This document shows positions 53,844 to 62,997 of a stretch of DNA of 64,000 nucleotides, piece by piece. The stretch spans positions 31,702 through 95,701 of the forward strand of contig JBBSBH010000017.1 in NCBI GenBank assembly GCA_038251405.1, in the 5' to 3' direction. This DNA is from JADJLQ01 sp038251405. GTDB taxonomy: Bacteria; Bacteroidota; Bacteroidia; Chitinophagales; Saprospiraceae. The notes under the pieces are model-generated. The model was not told the DNA's origin and did no database searches. It saw only the letters and a list, made by a program, of their open reading frames with translations. The translations under genes were made by a program, and so were the position numbers. How positions within the stretch are numbered: the first letter of the stretch is position 1; each line of letters opens with the position of its first letter.

Positions 53844-55079
53844 ATGAAAGTTATTTCTATAGTAGTTTTTTTTGCTCTGTTTAGTACGTTAGGTTTTTGC
53901 CAGAAGAACCAATTGGAATTTTATATCGATCAGGCATTGGCAAACAGCCCGTTGTTGAAGGATTATCAGAACCAGGTACTGGCAAGTTATTACGACAGTC
54001 TGCTCATCATGGCTGCCTATAAACCCCAGGTAATAGGCAGCAGTTTTAATTCCTATGCACCAGTAATTCAAGGATGGGGGTATGATAATGCCATTACCAA
54101 TGGCGCCAATGTCTCTGCATTGATAGGAGTCAATAAACAGCTGGTAAATAAAAAGACGATTGCTGCTCAATTTCAAAATATACACTTGCAAAATGATGCA
54201 TTGCTGAATAATGGAAAAATAACTGAACAGGATCTTAAACGGACCATTATAACTCAATATATCACCACATACGGCGACCTGCAGCAATTGAATTTTAACA
54301 GGGAGATAAATACATTGCTTTCTAGCCAGGAAATAATCTTAAAAAAACTTACTCAAAACAATGTGTTTAAACAGGTAGATTATCTTGCTTTCCTGGTAAC
54401 ACTTCAGCAACAGGCCCTTGTTATCAGGCAACAGGAAATGCAATATAAAAATGACTACGCCCTCCTGAATTATTTATGTGGAGTTACCGATACAGCAAGC
54501 GTTGAATTGAATGATCCGCAAATAAAGTCAAGCCTTTTACAGGATATATCCAATTCGGTCTTTTTTAGACAATTTGAAATAGACAGTCTAAAATTGATCA
54601 ATAGTAAGTCGCTGCTGGAAATTAACTATCGGCCAAAAATCAATTTATTTGCCGATGCAGGCTATAATAGCAGCCTGGCTTTCAAACCTTACAAAAACAT
54701 TGGAAGAAGTTTCGGTGTCAGCGCTACCATTCCCATTTATGACGGCCAACAAAAGAAAATACAGATCAGCAAAATTAATATGGACGAAAGGACCCGCTAT
54801 AACTATAAAGATTTTTTCGCAAAACAATATAGCCAGCAAATAGCCCATCTTACTCAGCAAATGCATGAAACTGAAAACATGATTAGCACTATTAGTGACC
54901 AATTAAAATATGCACAAAGCCTTATCGAAGTGAATGGTAAATTGCTGAATGCAGGAGAGGTGAGGATTGCAGATTATATCCTTGCATTAAATAATTATAT
55001 GGTCGCAAAAAACCTGATCACACAAAATACTATTAACCGGATGCAAATCATAAACCAGATAAATTACTGGAACAGATAA
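53844..55079 (+). CDS. TolC-family outer-membrane efflux channel
   Basis: A 411-residue exported protein (signal KVISIVVFFALFSTLGFCQ) with the OEP arrangement of long helices (EFYIDQALANSPLLKDYQNQVLASYYDS and later ESLIEVNGKLLNAGEVRIADYI) and a beta segment YRPKINLFADAGYNSS. It is shorter than typical TolC, as is common in Bacteroidota heavy-metal/RND clusters. It forms a tripartite pump with the next two genes; the gap to the adaptor is 10 bases. Confidence 0.9.
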   Translation: MKVISIVVFFALFSTLGFCQKNQLEFYIDQALANSPLLKDYQNQVLASYYDSLLIMAAYKPQVIGSSFNSYAPVIQGWGYDNAITNGANVSALIGVNKQLVNKKTIAAQFQNIHLQNDALLNNGKITEQDLKRTIITQYITTYGDLQQLNFNREINTLLSSQEIILKKLTQNNVFKQVDYLAFLVTLQQQALVIRQQEMQYKNDYALLNYLCGVTDTASVELNDPQIKSSLLQDISNSVFFRQFEIDSLKLINSKSLLEINYRPKINLFADAGYNSSLAFKPYKNIGRSFGVSATIPIYDGQQKKIQISKINMDERTRYNYKDFFAKQYSQQIAHLTQQMHETENMISTISDQLKYAQSLIEVNGKLLNAGEVRIADYILALNNYMVAKNLITQNTINRMQIINQINYWNR

Positions 55080-55089
55080 ACAAATTGTA

Positions 55090-56016
55090 ATGAATAAATT
55101 TTTTGCGTATTCTCTATTGTCGCTGGCCATAGTTTCCTGCAAAGGCAAAGAGCCTGTACCCACTGAAGAAGCGCCCGATGCAAGTACTCCTGTTACAGTA
55201 ACCAGCATCATCAATGCTCAGATGGAAGAATCTGTGGTATTAAATGCTACATCTGCTTTTTTACAAAAATGGACAGTAAAAGCAAATGCAACAGGGTATT
55301 TGAAATCGGCCAACGTACAGTTGAACAAAATTGTTAACCGTGGCCAAACTTTATACACTGTTAAAACAAAGGAAGCTGAAAGTATAGGTAACAGTATAAA
55401 TATCCTCGATTCAAGTTTTCAGTTTACTGGCGTGAATGCCGTTAAGGCAAATGGAAGCGGTTTTATTTCGCAAATAGATAAACAGGCAGGTGATTACGTA
55501 CAAGATGGTGAACAGCTTGCAGTAATAACCGATACCAGGAGTTTTGTTTTTTTACTAAGCATGCCTTATGAGCTCAGGCCTTACATTATAAATAAAAAAA
55601 CGTTAAACCTTATTTTGCCAGATGGTGAAATACTGCTGGGTAAAATAAGCGGCTCCATGCCGTCCATGGATCCGGGCTCGCAAACCCAGAGTATTATTCT
55701 AAGAGTTAACACCAGCCATGCTATTCCTGAAAATTTAATCGCTAAAGTAAATGTGGTTAAGTCTGCGAGGACAAGCAGTTATTCTCTTCCCAAATCGGCT
55801 GTACTGGCAGATGAAACGCAAACGGAATTCTGGGTGATGAAAATGCTGGGTGATTCAGTAGCAATAAAAATTCCTGTTAAAAAAGGGATTGAAACCAATG
55901 ACCGAATTGAAATTGTTGACCCGGTATTCTCGGCAACAGATAAAATTCTGATCAGCGGAAATTTTGGGTTAAGCGATACAGCCAGGGTAAATATAGTCTC
56001 CGGAGTTAATAAATAA
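55090..56016 (+). CDS. RND periplasmic adaptor (membrane-fusion protein)
   Basis: A 308-residue lipoprotein-type adaptor (signal and lipobox around LAIVSCKGKE). It has a compact lipoyl/barrel layout: ANATGYLKSANVQLNKIVNRGQTLYTVK, VKANGSGFISQIDKQAGDYVQDGEQL, then a barrel with SLPKSAVLADETQTEFWVMK and a C-terminal KILISGNFGLSDTARV. The alpha-helical hairpin appears very short or missing, which is unusual and may reflect direct contact with the TolC partner. Confidence 0.88.
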   Translation: MNKFFAYSLLSLAIVSCKGKEPVPTEEAPDASTPVTVTSIINAQMEESVVLNATSAFLQKWTVKANATGYLKSANVQLNKIVNRGQTLYTVKTKEAESIGNSINILDSSFQFTGVNAVKANGSGFISQIDKQAGDYVQDGEQLAVITDTRSFVFLLSMPYELRPYIINKKTLNLILPDGEILLGKISGSMPSMDPGSQTQSIILRVNTSHAIPENLIAKVNVVKSARTSSYSLPKSAVLADETQTEFWVMKMLGDSVAIKIPVKKGIETNDRIEIVDPVFSATDKILISGNFGLSDTARVNIVSGVNK

Positions 56017-56032
56017 TGTAAACCATACAACT

Positions 56033-59000
56033 TTGCAAAAATTCTTCATCTCACATAAAAACCCACTAACCGTTGTATTGGTCATGATCATTTTGGGAGG
56101 CGCATTTGCTTACAGCAAAATGCAGTCATCATTATTTCCAGAGATTACTTTCCCTAAAATAAAAATTATTGCAGATGGCAGCCTGCAGCCAGTAGATAAG
56201 ATGATGATCAGTGTTACCCGTCCGCTGGAAAATGCAATCAAACAAATTCCTGATCTTAAATCCATACGCAGCACCACCAGCCGGGGCAGTTGCGAAATTT
56301 CTGCTTATATAGATTGGAAAGCCGATGTAGATTTAAGTCAGCAGCGCATTGAGGCCAGGATTGGTGAAATAAGAAATGTGCTGCCAGCCGATCTTTCCAT
56401 CACCGTGGAAAAAATGAATCCATCCATTTTACCGGTAATGGGATACACTTTAGAGAGTAATTCCAAGTCCCCGATTGAATTGAAACAACTGGCCGTGTAC
56501 ACCATCAAACCATTTTTAAGCCAGGTAGATGGCGTCTCATCAGTACGCATCATCGGCGGTAAAACGAAAGAGTATTGGTTACTGATGGATCCAGTAAAAA
56601 TGAGTTCACTGGGTATCACGCCTGAAGTAGTAAGTACCGCACTAGGTGCTACTAATTTTATAAAAAGCAATGGATATTTGTCTGATTACCGGTACCTGTA
56701 TTTAACCATTACTGATGCCTCCGTGCATTCTATTGATGACTTACGGAACATGGTAGTAAGCAATGACGGCAGGCGTATCGTATACCTAAAAGATGTAGTG
56801 GATGTGCAGATTCGCGAAGGTGTGGAATACACAAAAATAAATGCCAACGGGCACGATGGTATATTGGTTGCGATCGTAAAACAGCCCAATTCTAACCTGG
56901 TCGCCATTTCTGCAGATATGGAAAAGAAGATAGCTGAATTACAGAAGATTTTGCCGAATGGTGTAACCATACAACCCTATTATGTGCAGGCCGATTTTGT
57001 AAAGGAATCCATTAAAAGTGTGAGTGAGAGTCTATGGATTGGATTACTGCTGGCCATTATGGTGGCCATTATTTTTCTTCGCTCATTCAAAGCAAGTGCC
57101 ACCATACTCATCACCATACCCATTACATTGGGTTTAACCCTGATCGTGTTATATACCATCGGTTACACCTTTAATATTATGACATTGGGTGCTATAGCCG
57201 CTGCCATCGGATTAATCATTGATGATGCCATTGTAGTGGTGGAACAGATTCACCGCACACAGGAAGAGCATCCAGAAGAAGATACTAGCAAGGTAGTGCA
57301 AAAAGCAATTCAGTATTTATTCCCTGCCATGGTAGGTTCTTCCATCAGTACAATTGTAATTTTTATTCCCTTCATTTTAATGAGTGGCGTAGCGGGAGCC
57401 TATTTTAAAGTGATGACCGATACCATGATCATAACTTTGGTCTGTTCATTTTTTGTAACCTGGATAGGGCTGCCTGTTGTGTACCTGATCTTGAGTAAAA
57501 AGGGAAAAAGATTAGCAATTGAACATAGGACGGTAAGTACAAATCATCAACGCTGGGTTTCATTTTTTATTAAACAGCCCTGGATAAGTTTTGTCTTTCT
57601 TGCCCTGTTGGGGGCTTCCGTTTACTTCATTCTTCCAAGACTTGAAACAGGCTTTCTACCCGAAATGGATGAGGGAAGCATTGTATTGGACTATAATTCG
57701 CCACCGGGCACCTCACTGGAGGAAACAGATCATATGCTGAGGGAGGCTGAGAAAATTATAACAGCTATTCCCGAAGTGGAAACCTATAGCCGTCGCACAG
57801 GCACCCAAATGGGTTTCTTTATTACAGAACCCAATCGAGGTGATTACCTGATACAATTAAAAAAGAACCGCCATAAAACAACGGATGAAGTAATCAATGA
57901 TATACGTGGAAAAATTGAAGCTACACAACCAGCTCTGCGTATAGATTTTGGGCAAGTGATCGGCGATATGCTGGGCGATCTAATGAGTTCAGTGCAACCT
58001 ATAGAAGTGAAAGTATATGGCGATAATGCAAAGAAATTACAGGAACTTTCAAAACAAGTAAGTGAAATCGTAACCAATGTAAAAGGTACTGCCGATGTTT
58101 TTGATGGTATCGTAATTGCAGGTCCATCGGTAACTATCGAACCCGATTATACAAAACTGGCACAGTTTGGTATAACTCCAGCCAATCTGCAGAGTCAACT
58201 TCAAAATTCATCTGAAGGAAATATTGTAGGTAATATTTTTGAGAACGAACAGGTGAATACCATCCGGCTCCTATATCCCGGCAGTAGAAAAATCAGTATA
58301 ACAGATTTGAATAGCTTAAATATATTTCTATCAGATGGAAGATTGAAACCTATCACCGAACTGGCTACGGTAAAAATAAACAGTGGCGACGCAGAAATTG
58401 AGCGACAGAATCTTCAATCCATGGGCGTCATTACAGGAAGACTTGATAACCGCGACCTGGGTAGTGTGATAAAAGAAATTCAATCAAAAATAAAATCCTC
58501 TATCCATCTACCGCAGGGTTATCATATCGAGTATGGAGGAGCCTATGCCGAACAACAACAATCCTTTAAAGAACTATTAATGATACTCATCGCTGCAAGT
58601 CTGCTGGTATTTGGAGTTATCCTTTTTTTATTCAAGGAATTTAAAGTGGCATTACTCATCCTGATCATTTCTGTATTTGGCATTTCGGGAAGCTATCTCG
58701 CACTTTTCCTCACTGACACAGCATTAAATGTGGGCAGCTATACCGGTCTGATAATGATCGTAGGAATTATCGGTGAAAATGCCATTTTTACTTTTTTACA
58801 ATTCAAAGAATCCTTATTGGAAAAAACGGTCGATGGGTCCATTATCTATTCCATCTCTACCCGGCTGCGGCCTAAACTAATGACAGCCCTGGGTGCTATT
58901 ATTGCCTTATCGCCATTAGCATTGGGCATTGGAACCGGTGCACAGCTACACCAGCCATTGGCCATTGCGGTGATAGGCGGATTCATTGTAGCGTTGCCTT

Positions 59001-59080
59001 TGTTACTAATGGTGTTACCGAGTATGTTGAGGATTCTCTATAAGAATATTCAAATAGAAAACCCAACAACAGCCGATTGA
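56033..59080 (+). CDS. RND efflux permease (AcrB/CzcA-like)
   Basis: A 1015-residue inner-membrane pump from a TTG start. Twelve helices are visible, with TM1 around LTVVLVMIILGGAFAYS. TM4 carries the proton-relay aspartates (AAAIGLIIDDAIVVVEQI). The TM10 position usually occupied by Lys reads GIIGENAIFTFLQFKE, with Glu instead. TM11 has STRLRPKLMTALGAIIALSPLALG. The periplasmic porter and docking domains are present. The protein is close to the heavy-metal/multidrug boundary of the family, so the substrate is uncertain. Third gene of the pump operon. Confidence 0.95.
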   Translation: MQKFFISHKNPLTVVLVMIILGGAFAYSKMQSSLFPEITFPKIKIIADGSLQPVDKMMISVTRPLENAIKQIPDLKSIRSTTSRGSCEISAYIDWKADVDLSQQRIEARIGEIRNVLPADLSITVEKMNPSILPVMGYTLESNSKSPIELKQLAVYTIKPFLSQVDGVSSVRIIGGKTKEYWLLMDPVKMSSLGITPEVVSTALGATNFIKSNGYLSDYRYLYLTITDASVHSIDDLRNMVVSNDGRRIVYLKDVVDVQIREGVEYTKINANGHDGILVAIVKQPNSNLVAISADMEKKIAELQKILPNGVTIQPYYVQADFVKESIKSVSESLWIGLLLAIMVAIIFLRSFKASATILITIPITLGLTLIVLYTIGYTFNIMTLGAIAAAIGLIIDDAIVVVEQIHRTQEEHPEEDTSKVVQKAIQYLFPAMVGSSISTIVIFIPFILMSGVAGAYFKVMTDTMIITLVCSFFVTWIGLPVVYLILSKKGKRLAIEHRTVSTNHQRWVSFFIKQPWISFVFLALLGASVYFILPRLETGFLPEMDEGSIVLDYNSPPGTSLEETDHMLREAEKIITAIPEVETYSRRTGTQMGFFITEPNRGDYLIQLKKNRHKTTDEVINDIRGKIEATQPALRIDFGQVIGDMLGDLMSSVQPIEVKVYGDNAKKLQELSKQVSEIVTNVKGTADVFDGIVIAGPSVTIEPDYTKLAQFGITPANLQSQLQNSSEGNIVGNIFENEQVNTIRLLYPGSRKISITDLNSLNIFLSDGRLKPITELATVKINSGDAEIERQNLQSMGVITGRLDNRDLGSVIKEIQSKIKSSIHLPQGYHIEYGGAYAEQQQSFKELLMILIAASLLVFGVILFLFKEFKVALLILIISVFGISGSYLALFLTDTALNVGSYTGLIMIVGIIGENAIFTFLQFKESLLEKTVDGSIIYSISTRLRPKLMTALGAIIALSPLALGIGTGAQLHQPLAIAVIGGFIVALPLLLMVLPSMLRILYKNIQIENPTTAD

Positions 59081-59417
59081 AATGTTCTTTGTTGTTGATG
59101 GGATTTATTTGGCGAAATCTCAAATTCTGAGAAATAAAATCATATGTCAAGATTTGCCTTTATTATCGGTACACCTGGATCCATATAAAAGGAAAGCAGT
59201 AATAAACTTAATTATTTACAGTACGCCCAAAAACTCAGATAGTTAGAAATTCTTATCTCCATTTCAGGCTCAGCCCAACAGCTATATACTAAAAAACTAT
59301 CTGATGCAGATTTCCCGTTGATTATCTTCAATTTTTAGTAATTAAATATACTTAAATATCCATGATTTTTATCAAGTGATTCTGAATCAAGAATAGTATA
59401 CTCTGCTCTTAAAACTA
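59081..59417. other. Intergenic region with a long inverted repeat and an Fnr-like box
   Basis: This 337-base gap contains no gene. TCAGATAGTT (59235-59244) and AACTATCTGA (59295-59304) form a perfect 10-bp inverted repeat 50 bases apart. The Fnr-like ATGATttttATCAA lies at 59362-59375. It separates the RND pump from the convergent cytochrome gene. Confidence 0.5.
59362..59375. promoter_or_regulatory. Orphan Fnr/Crp-like palindrome
   Basis: ATGATttttATCAA differs from TTGAT-N4-ATCAA by one base. It lies between two gene 3' ends (59080 and 59418), so no start codon is nearby. It may belong to a lost gene or an unannotated RNA, or be chance in AT-rich DNA. Confidence 0.35.
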
Positions 59418-59822
59418 CTATTTTAAGGTCCTAATAAAATTCACAAGGTTCCATCGATCGTCTGCATCGGGTAATTTTTTCTTAAAGCTGGGCATATCAT
59501 CCCGTCCTTCAGATGTTCTATAAAACAAAGTGCCATCCGTTTCGCTTTGCACATCTGCTTTTGAAAAATCACCCGGTTCGGTTTTTAATTGGGCGGCCTT
59601 TGAACCATCACCCAATCCTTTAGATCCATGACAGGATTTACAGTGCGTACTCCACAATGCTTTCCCGGTTTTTAAAGATTCTGCATCTGCAGCTATTGGA
59701 TTTTTCATATTCTTGTCTTTATCAGGTACAGGCCATGGTTTGCTGTTAAGGTTACTGTTAAAGGTAAAACTGATGCTGATTAATCCTATAACAACCAACA
59801 GTGTAAAAAGTATTTTTTTCAT
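59418..59822 (-). CDS. Periplasmic monoheme cytochrome c
   Basis: A 134-residue exported class I cytochrome (leader KKILFTLLVVIGLISISFTFN). The heme site is CKSCHG near residue 62 and the Met ligand lies in EGRDDMPSFKKKLPDADDRWNLVNFI near the C-terminus. Such small cytochromes shuttle electrons to terminal oxidases or reductases. An Fnr-like palindrome sits about 105 bases upstream (59927). Confidence 0.9.
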   Translation of the reverse strand: MKKILFTLLVVIGLISISFTFNSNLNSKPWPVPDKDKNMKNPIAADAESLKTGKALWSTHCKSCHGSKGLGDGSKAAQLKTEPGDFSKADVQSETDGTLFYRTSEGRDDMPSFKKKLPDADDRWNLVNFIRTLK

Positions 59823-59926
59823 AATTCCTATATTTATTTTTTTAGTGCGTAATTATTTGTATTTATTAACGGCAACAAGGTATATTTTGTTACAAAATCT
59901 GAAACTGATTTATATAATAACTATCC

Positions 59927-59940
59927 ATGATTTTAATCAT
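59927..59940. promoter_or_regulatory. Fnr/Crp-like palindrome upstream of cytochrome c
   Basis: ATGATtttaATCAT is a perfectly symmetrical 5+5 palindrome around TTTA, differing from TTGAT-N4-ATCAA only at the two outer bases. It lies about 105 bases upstream of the cytochrome c start on the minus strand. Confidence 0.4.
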
Positions 59941-60012
59941 ATCCTGATTTAATTTAACGACAGTTGAATCCATCCTAATCAATTTTTATTTGAAATAATG
60001 CTTTGTAAACCA

Positions 60013-60510
60013 CTATTTCAGATAAAAGGAAACTTCAGTTTCAATATTCATCATATCAATAAGTTGGGGTAGTTTTATACTGTTGAAAACATACAAGCCA
60101 TAGGCATCTTTTTTAGTGTTCAGATCAATCACTTCAATAGTATTGTCTTTTTTTACAAAACAAAGGTACCGGTAGTTTTCAGCTTCCAGGATTTTTATAT
60201 CGGGCCAGGTACTTTTCATAACCATCCGGGCATTCCGCATTTGGTAAAAAAACTCATGCATTATACCGTCAAATACCATGGAATCAGTCTGGGCTTTTAT
60301 TTTCTTCAGCTGCAGTGAATCCGGGTGATAAAATACCGCTGCTTTAAAGTTAATGATCAATGTGTCGTTGAATGAACCAGGTGGTTTGGGTAATAATTTA
60401 AAAACGGTATCAACCTGTCCCGGCATATGGTGAGTTTCTACTGTTCCTGTATACGTATTACAAGAAAATGCAAATAAACCACAAAGCAACAGTAGTAAAA
60501 ATCTATACAT
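60013..60510 (-). CDS. Hypothetical lipoprotein
   Basis: A 165-residue protein (ATG at 60508-60510 preferred over the upstream ATG at 60532-60534, because it starts a clean leader MYRFLLLLLCGLFAFSC with a lipobox Cys). The rest is alpha/beta with no familiar motif (VDTVFKLLPKPPGSFNDTLIINF, AENYRYLCFVKKDNTIEVIDLN). The family is unknown. It is downstream of the DUF5777 terminator and may have its own promoter. Confidence 0.6.
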   Translation of the reverse strand: MYRFLLLLLCGLFAFSCNTYTGTVETHHMPGQVDTVFKLLPKPPGSFNDTLIINFKAAVFYHPDSLQLKKIKAQTDSMVFDGIMHEFFYQMRNARMVMKSTWPDIKILEAENYRYLCFVKKDNTIEVIDLNTKKDAYGLYVFNSIKLPQLIDMMNIETEVSFYLK

Positions 60511-60547
60511 AGCCAGGTTATAAATAATTTCCAATAAGAAAAATAAG

Positions 60548-60580
60548 AAAAGAACCCCGAAATTTAATTCGGCGTTCTTT
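60548..60580 (-). terminator. Intrinsic terminator of the YceI/DUF5777 operon
   Basis: AAAGAACCCCGAA/TTCGGCGTTCTTT forms a 13-bp stem with one mismatch around an ATTTAA-like loop. In the minus direction it is followed by a T-rich run. It lies 38 bases beyond the DUF5777 stop. Confidence 0.7.
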
Positions 60581-60617
60581 CCATTTCAGAAAACTAATTG
60601 CGATCAAATTATTACCA

Positions 60618-61574
60618 TTAATAGTTCCATAACCTGGTGATATTAAAACCAATCACAAAATTTCCGCCCTTTACTTTTGTGCCTTCAAAATCGGTATATC
60701 CAAAAGGATTATTTTTGTTGTACAGGCTATTCTGCTGCGGACTCAGATTGTAATAATTACCCAAGAACAGCTGGAATGAGTGACTGCTTGTATTCATTTC
60801 CACTCCAAAAGAAAAATTTGGATTTGGATTATTGGTGGCATGTTGGGTAAGTGGTTGATCATAGTTTACCATCAAAGAAGTCACGTTTGTCAGTTTATAC
60901 CTGGCAGAGACTGCTATAGCAAAATGATCAAATTTCATTTGCTTAAACGTTGCCGTACCTGTACTGTCATTTTTTGTATAATATCCATTTACAGAATTCT
61001 GATGTGACAAACTCGGTGCAACTTGTAAAGAGAGCTTATCTGTCACTTTACGGGCGATGATCAACTGGTGAAAAAACGAAAATCGTTGGGACCTGTACTT
61101 AAATATACTGTTGTCAGCATCTTTACGGGTATCATAAGCCATATTGGTATAAAAACTTACACTTACCGGATACCTGTGAGGTGTTTGGGTGATTATGGAA
61201 TACTTGGCATTACCATCCCATAACATATTGCGTTTGGTTATCCCAACACCAACCTGTAATTTATTAATAGGTACATAATTTACCCCAAGCCTAATATTGG
61301 AAGGAGCAAAGAATCCCCAGAAATCCTGGTAGCCTTTTTGTACGCTACCAAAGCGGTGCATTATATCCATTTCCAATGTTTTTTTAATCGGTACCAGTAC
61401 GGTCTGATTATCGATAATCCAAATGCTCTGGAAGGTGTTTTTTACCGGCTTTGACTTTACTGTTACTTCAGTAGGAGCTTCTATATTATCCTGCGCCACT
61501 ATCCCTGATGCAATAAATACCAGGCAAACAAACATAATCAAGAGCCTGTTCGATGTTTTTATATATTGTTTCAT
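60618..61574 (-). CDS. DUF5777-family beta-barrel protein
   Basis: A 318-residue exported protein (leader NRLLIMFVCLVFIASGIVAQ) predicted as a small outer-membrane barrel by its repeated alternating strands (FSFFHQLIIARKVTDKLSLQVAPSLSHQ, FDHFAIAVSARYKLTNVTSLMVNYDQP). It ends with the typical FVIGFNITRLWNY. The DUF5777 family is Bacteroidota-specific and of unknown function. It is the last gene after the YceI protein and the cytochrome-like lipoprotein, and this trio recurs with respiration genes. Confidence 0.88.
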   Translation of the reverse strand: MKQYIKTSNRLLIMFVCLVFIASGIVAQDNIEAPTEVTVKSKPVKNTFQSIWIIDNQTVLVPIKKTLEMDIMHRFGSVQKGYQDFWGFFAPSNIRLGVNYVPINKLQVGVGITKRNMLWDGNAKYSIITQTPHRYPVSVSFYTNMAYDTRKDADNSIFKYRSQRFSFFHQLIIARKVTDKLSLQVAPSLSHQNSVNGYYTKNDSTGTATFKQMKFDHFAIAVSARYKLTNVTSLMVNYDQPLTQHATNNPNPNFSFGVEMNTSSHSFQLFLGNYYNLSPQQNSLYNKNNPFGYTDFEGTKVKGGNFVIGFNITRLWNY

Positions 61575-61597
61575 TAGATTAAATTTTTAAAGATCAC

Positions 61598-61987
61598 TTA
61601 ATTATTAGGAGCCCCGTTTCTTATCCAGTCGTACACTTTCTGCCTGTCGGTAGCCTTTGGAATGTATTCCCTCATTTCGCCATTGATCTTTTTGTAGAAT
61701 ATACTTTGCTTTGGAACAATCAGGTTAACAAATCCCCCATTAACTATACTCAGATAGGAGGATTCTGTTGTCATATAAGGTTTATGAGATCCTGAAACAT
61801 GACAACCTGATAACGCACATTGGCTGTTAAAAAGCGGTTGTAGTTCCGTCTTGAAACTAACAGCCTGTGGTGTGCCATCAGGGTCAACTACGGTGTCTGG
61901 CAGTATTATATCTCTATAACAACCTGTTATACTTAAACCCCACACTATTATCATGATCAGCCCCAGGAATATTGATAATTTTTTCAT
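61598..61987 (-). CDS. Lipoprotein with CX4CH heme motif
   Basis: A 129-residue lipoprotein (MKKLSIFLGLIMIIVWGLSITGC with lipobox Cys). Its heme site reads CALSGCH in FNSQCALSGCHVSGSHKP, a CX4CH spacing instead of CXXCH. The C-terminus (QKVYDWIRNGAPNN) is typical of planctomycete-type cytochromes. Such spacing is known in some Bacteroidota and multiheme cytochromes. It sits between the YceI and DUF5777 genes. Confidence 0.8.
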   Translation of the reverse strand: MKKLSIFLGLIMIIVWGLSITGCYRDIILPDTVVDPDGTPQAVSFKTELQPLFNSQCALSGCHVSGSHKPYMTTESSYLSIVNGGFVNLIVPKQSIFYKKINGEMREYIPKATDRQKVYDWIRNGAPNN

Positions 61988-62005
61988 AATACTTTATTTT
62001 TTTAA

Positions 62006-62791
62006 TTACTTATTGTGGAAGTTCATGTTGCATTCGATATCAATTTTGTCTGCTATACTGGTACTGGTAATACCATAATCTCTGCAGTTAAATTGAAATT
62101 TCAATTGCAGGCCAAAAACATCATAGGTTGCATTAATATTAGCTTTTGGTATGTATTTGAGTTTACCTACTATGGATTCTGTAAGCGGTGCAGTCAGTTT
62201 TCCCTGCCAGGTCAGGTTGAGTGTCACTATATAATCATTGCTCAATGGGTCTAGCTCAACTTTGGTTGTCTGAATTTTGGCCAGGTTAGTTGTGGTTAGA
62301 TTTTGTGCTCCGGCTACAATGGCTGAGGTTCCCATTCCTGAAATATTACATCCTCCATCCCGGCCGGGTTCCCCAGTATTGGATGTATTGATCTGTACAT
62401 AACCGTTGAAATAGGTCTTAGAAGGATCGCTTTCATAAAAAGCCCACGAACTGTCGGGTAAAGGTTGGCCTGCAGTGCTATAATTAAGCATTTTGGAATC
62501 CGTAATATTATGCATACCAAACTGGTTAAAACGCCCGGTTAGTAATCCGGATGCGCCAACATAACTGGTTGCCCACAATACACTGGAATGGGCTTTGTCC
62601 AATTTCCACTCGTTGCTGTTACCCGCGGTCATACTGCCAGGTATGTGGACATTGGTACCCCTGGTTGGATTAAATCCTGTGGAAGCTGGTGGTGGCATAA
62701 ATGAATCATCATGAGTACAACTCACCATATATCCAAAGCCACTGATAATAACAAGCAGTAATAACTGTAGTATGTATTTTGACTGTTTCAT
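62006..62791 (-). CDS. YceI-family lipoprotein
   Basis: A 261-residue lipoprotein (MKQSKYILQLLLLVIISGFGYMVSC) with a YceI lipocalin-like barrel: WKLDKAHSSVLWATSYVGASGLLTGRFNQFG at the start and the later LSNDYIVTLNLTWQGKLTAPLTE strands. YceI proteins bind isoprenoid or amide ligands such as polyprenyl chains. First gene of the operon; a Crp/Fnr-like site lies about 90 bases upstream (62881). Confidence 0.88.
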   Translation of the reverse strand: MKQSKYILQLLLLVIISGFGYMVSCTHDDSFMPPPASTGFNPTRGTNVHIPGSMTAGNSNEWKLDKAHSSVLWATSYVGASGLLTGRFNQFGMHNITDSKMLNYSTAGQPLPDSSWAFYESDPSKTYFNGYVQINTSNTGEPGRDGGCNISGMGTSAIVAGAQNLTTTNLAKIQTTKVELDPLSNDYIVTLNLTWQGKLTAPLTESIVGKLKYIPKANINATYDVFGLQLKFQFNCRDYGITSTSIADKIDIECNMNFHNK

Positions 62792-62880
62792 AAAAAGATT
62801 TGTTTAGTAATTAATTAAAATCGCTCTGTAAATGTATCTTAGGATGGAATAATAAAGGCTGACGGCTCTCAATTTTAGGC

Positions 62881-62894
62881 ATGACAGGAATCAT
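62881..62894. promoter_or_regulatory. Crp/Fnr-like palindrome upstream of the YceI operon
   Basis: ATGACaggaATCAT is a near-palindrome (one mismatched pair) resembling ATGAT/TTGAT-N4-ATCAA-type sites. It lies about 90 bases before the YceI start codon, consistent with regulation of a respiratory operon. Confidence 0.35.
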
Positions 62895-62997
62895 AAAGAA
62901 AAATATTCTTAACCTGGATCGTTAATATTTGTTTAATCTCTCGAAATAAATGCTTTACCCAAAGCAGCTTGAATAAGAAGAAATTCGGCTTCGCCCA

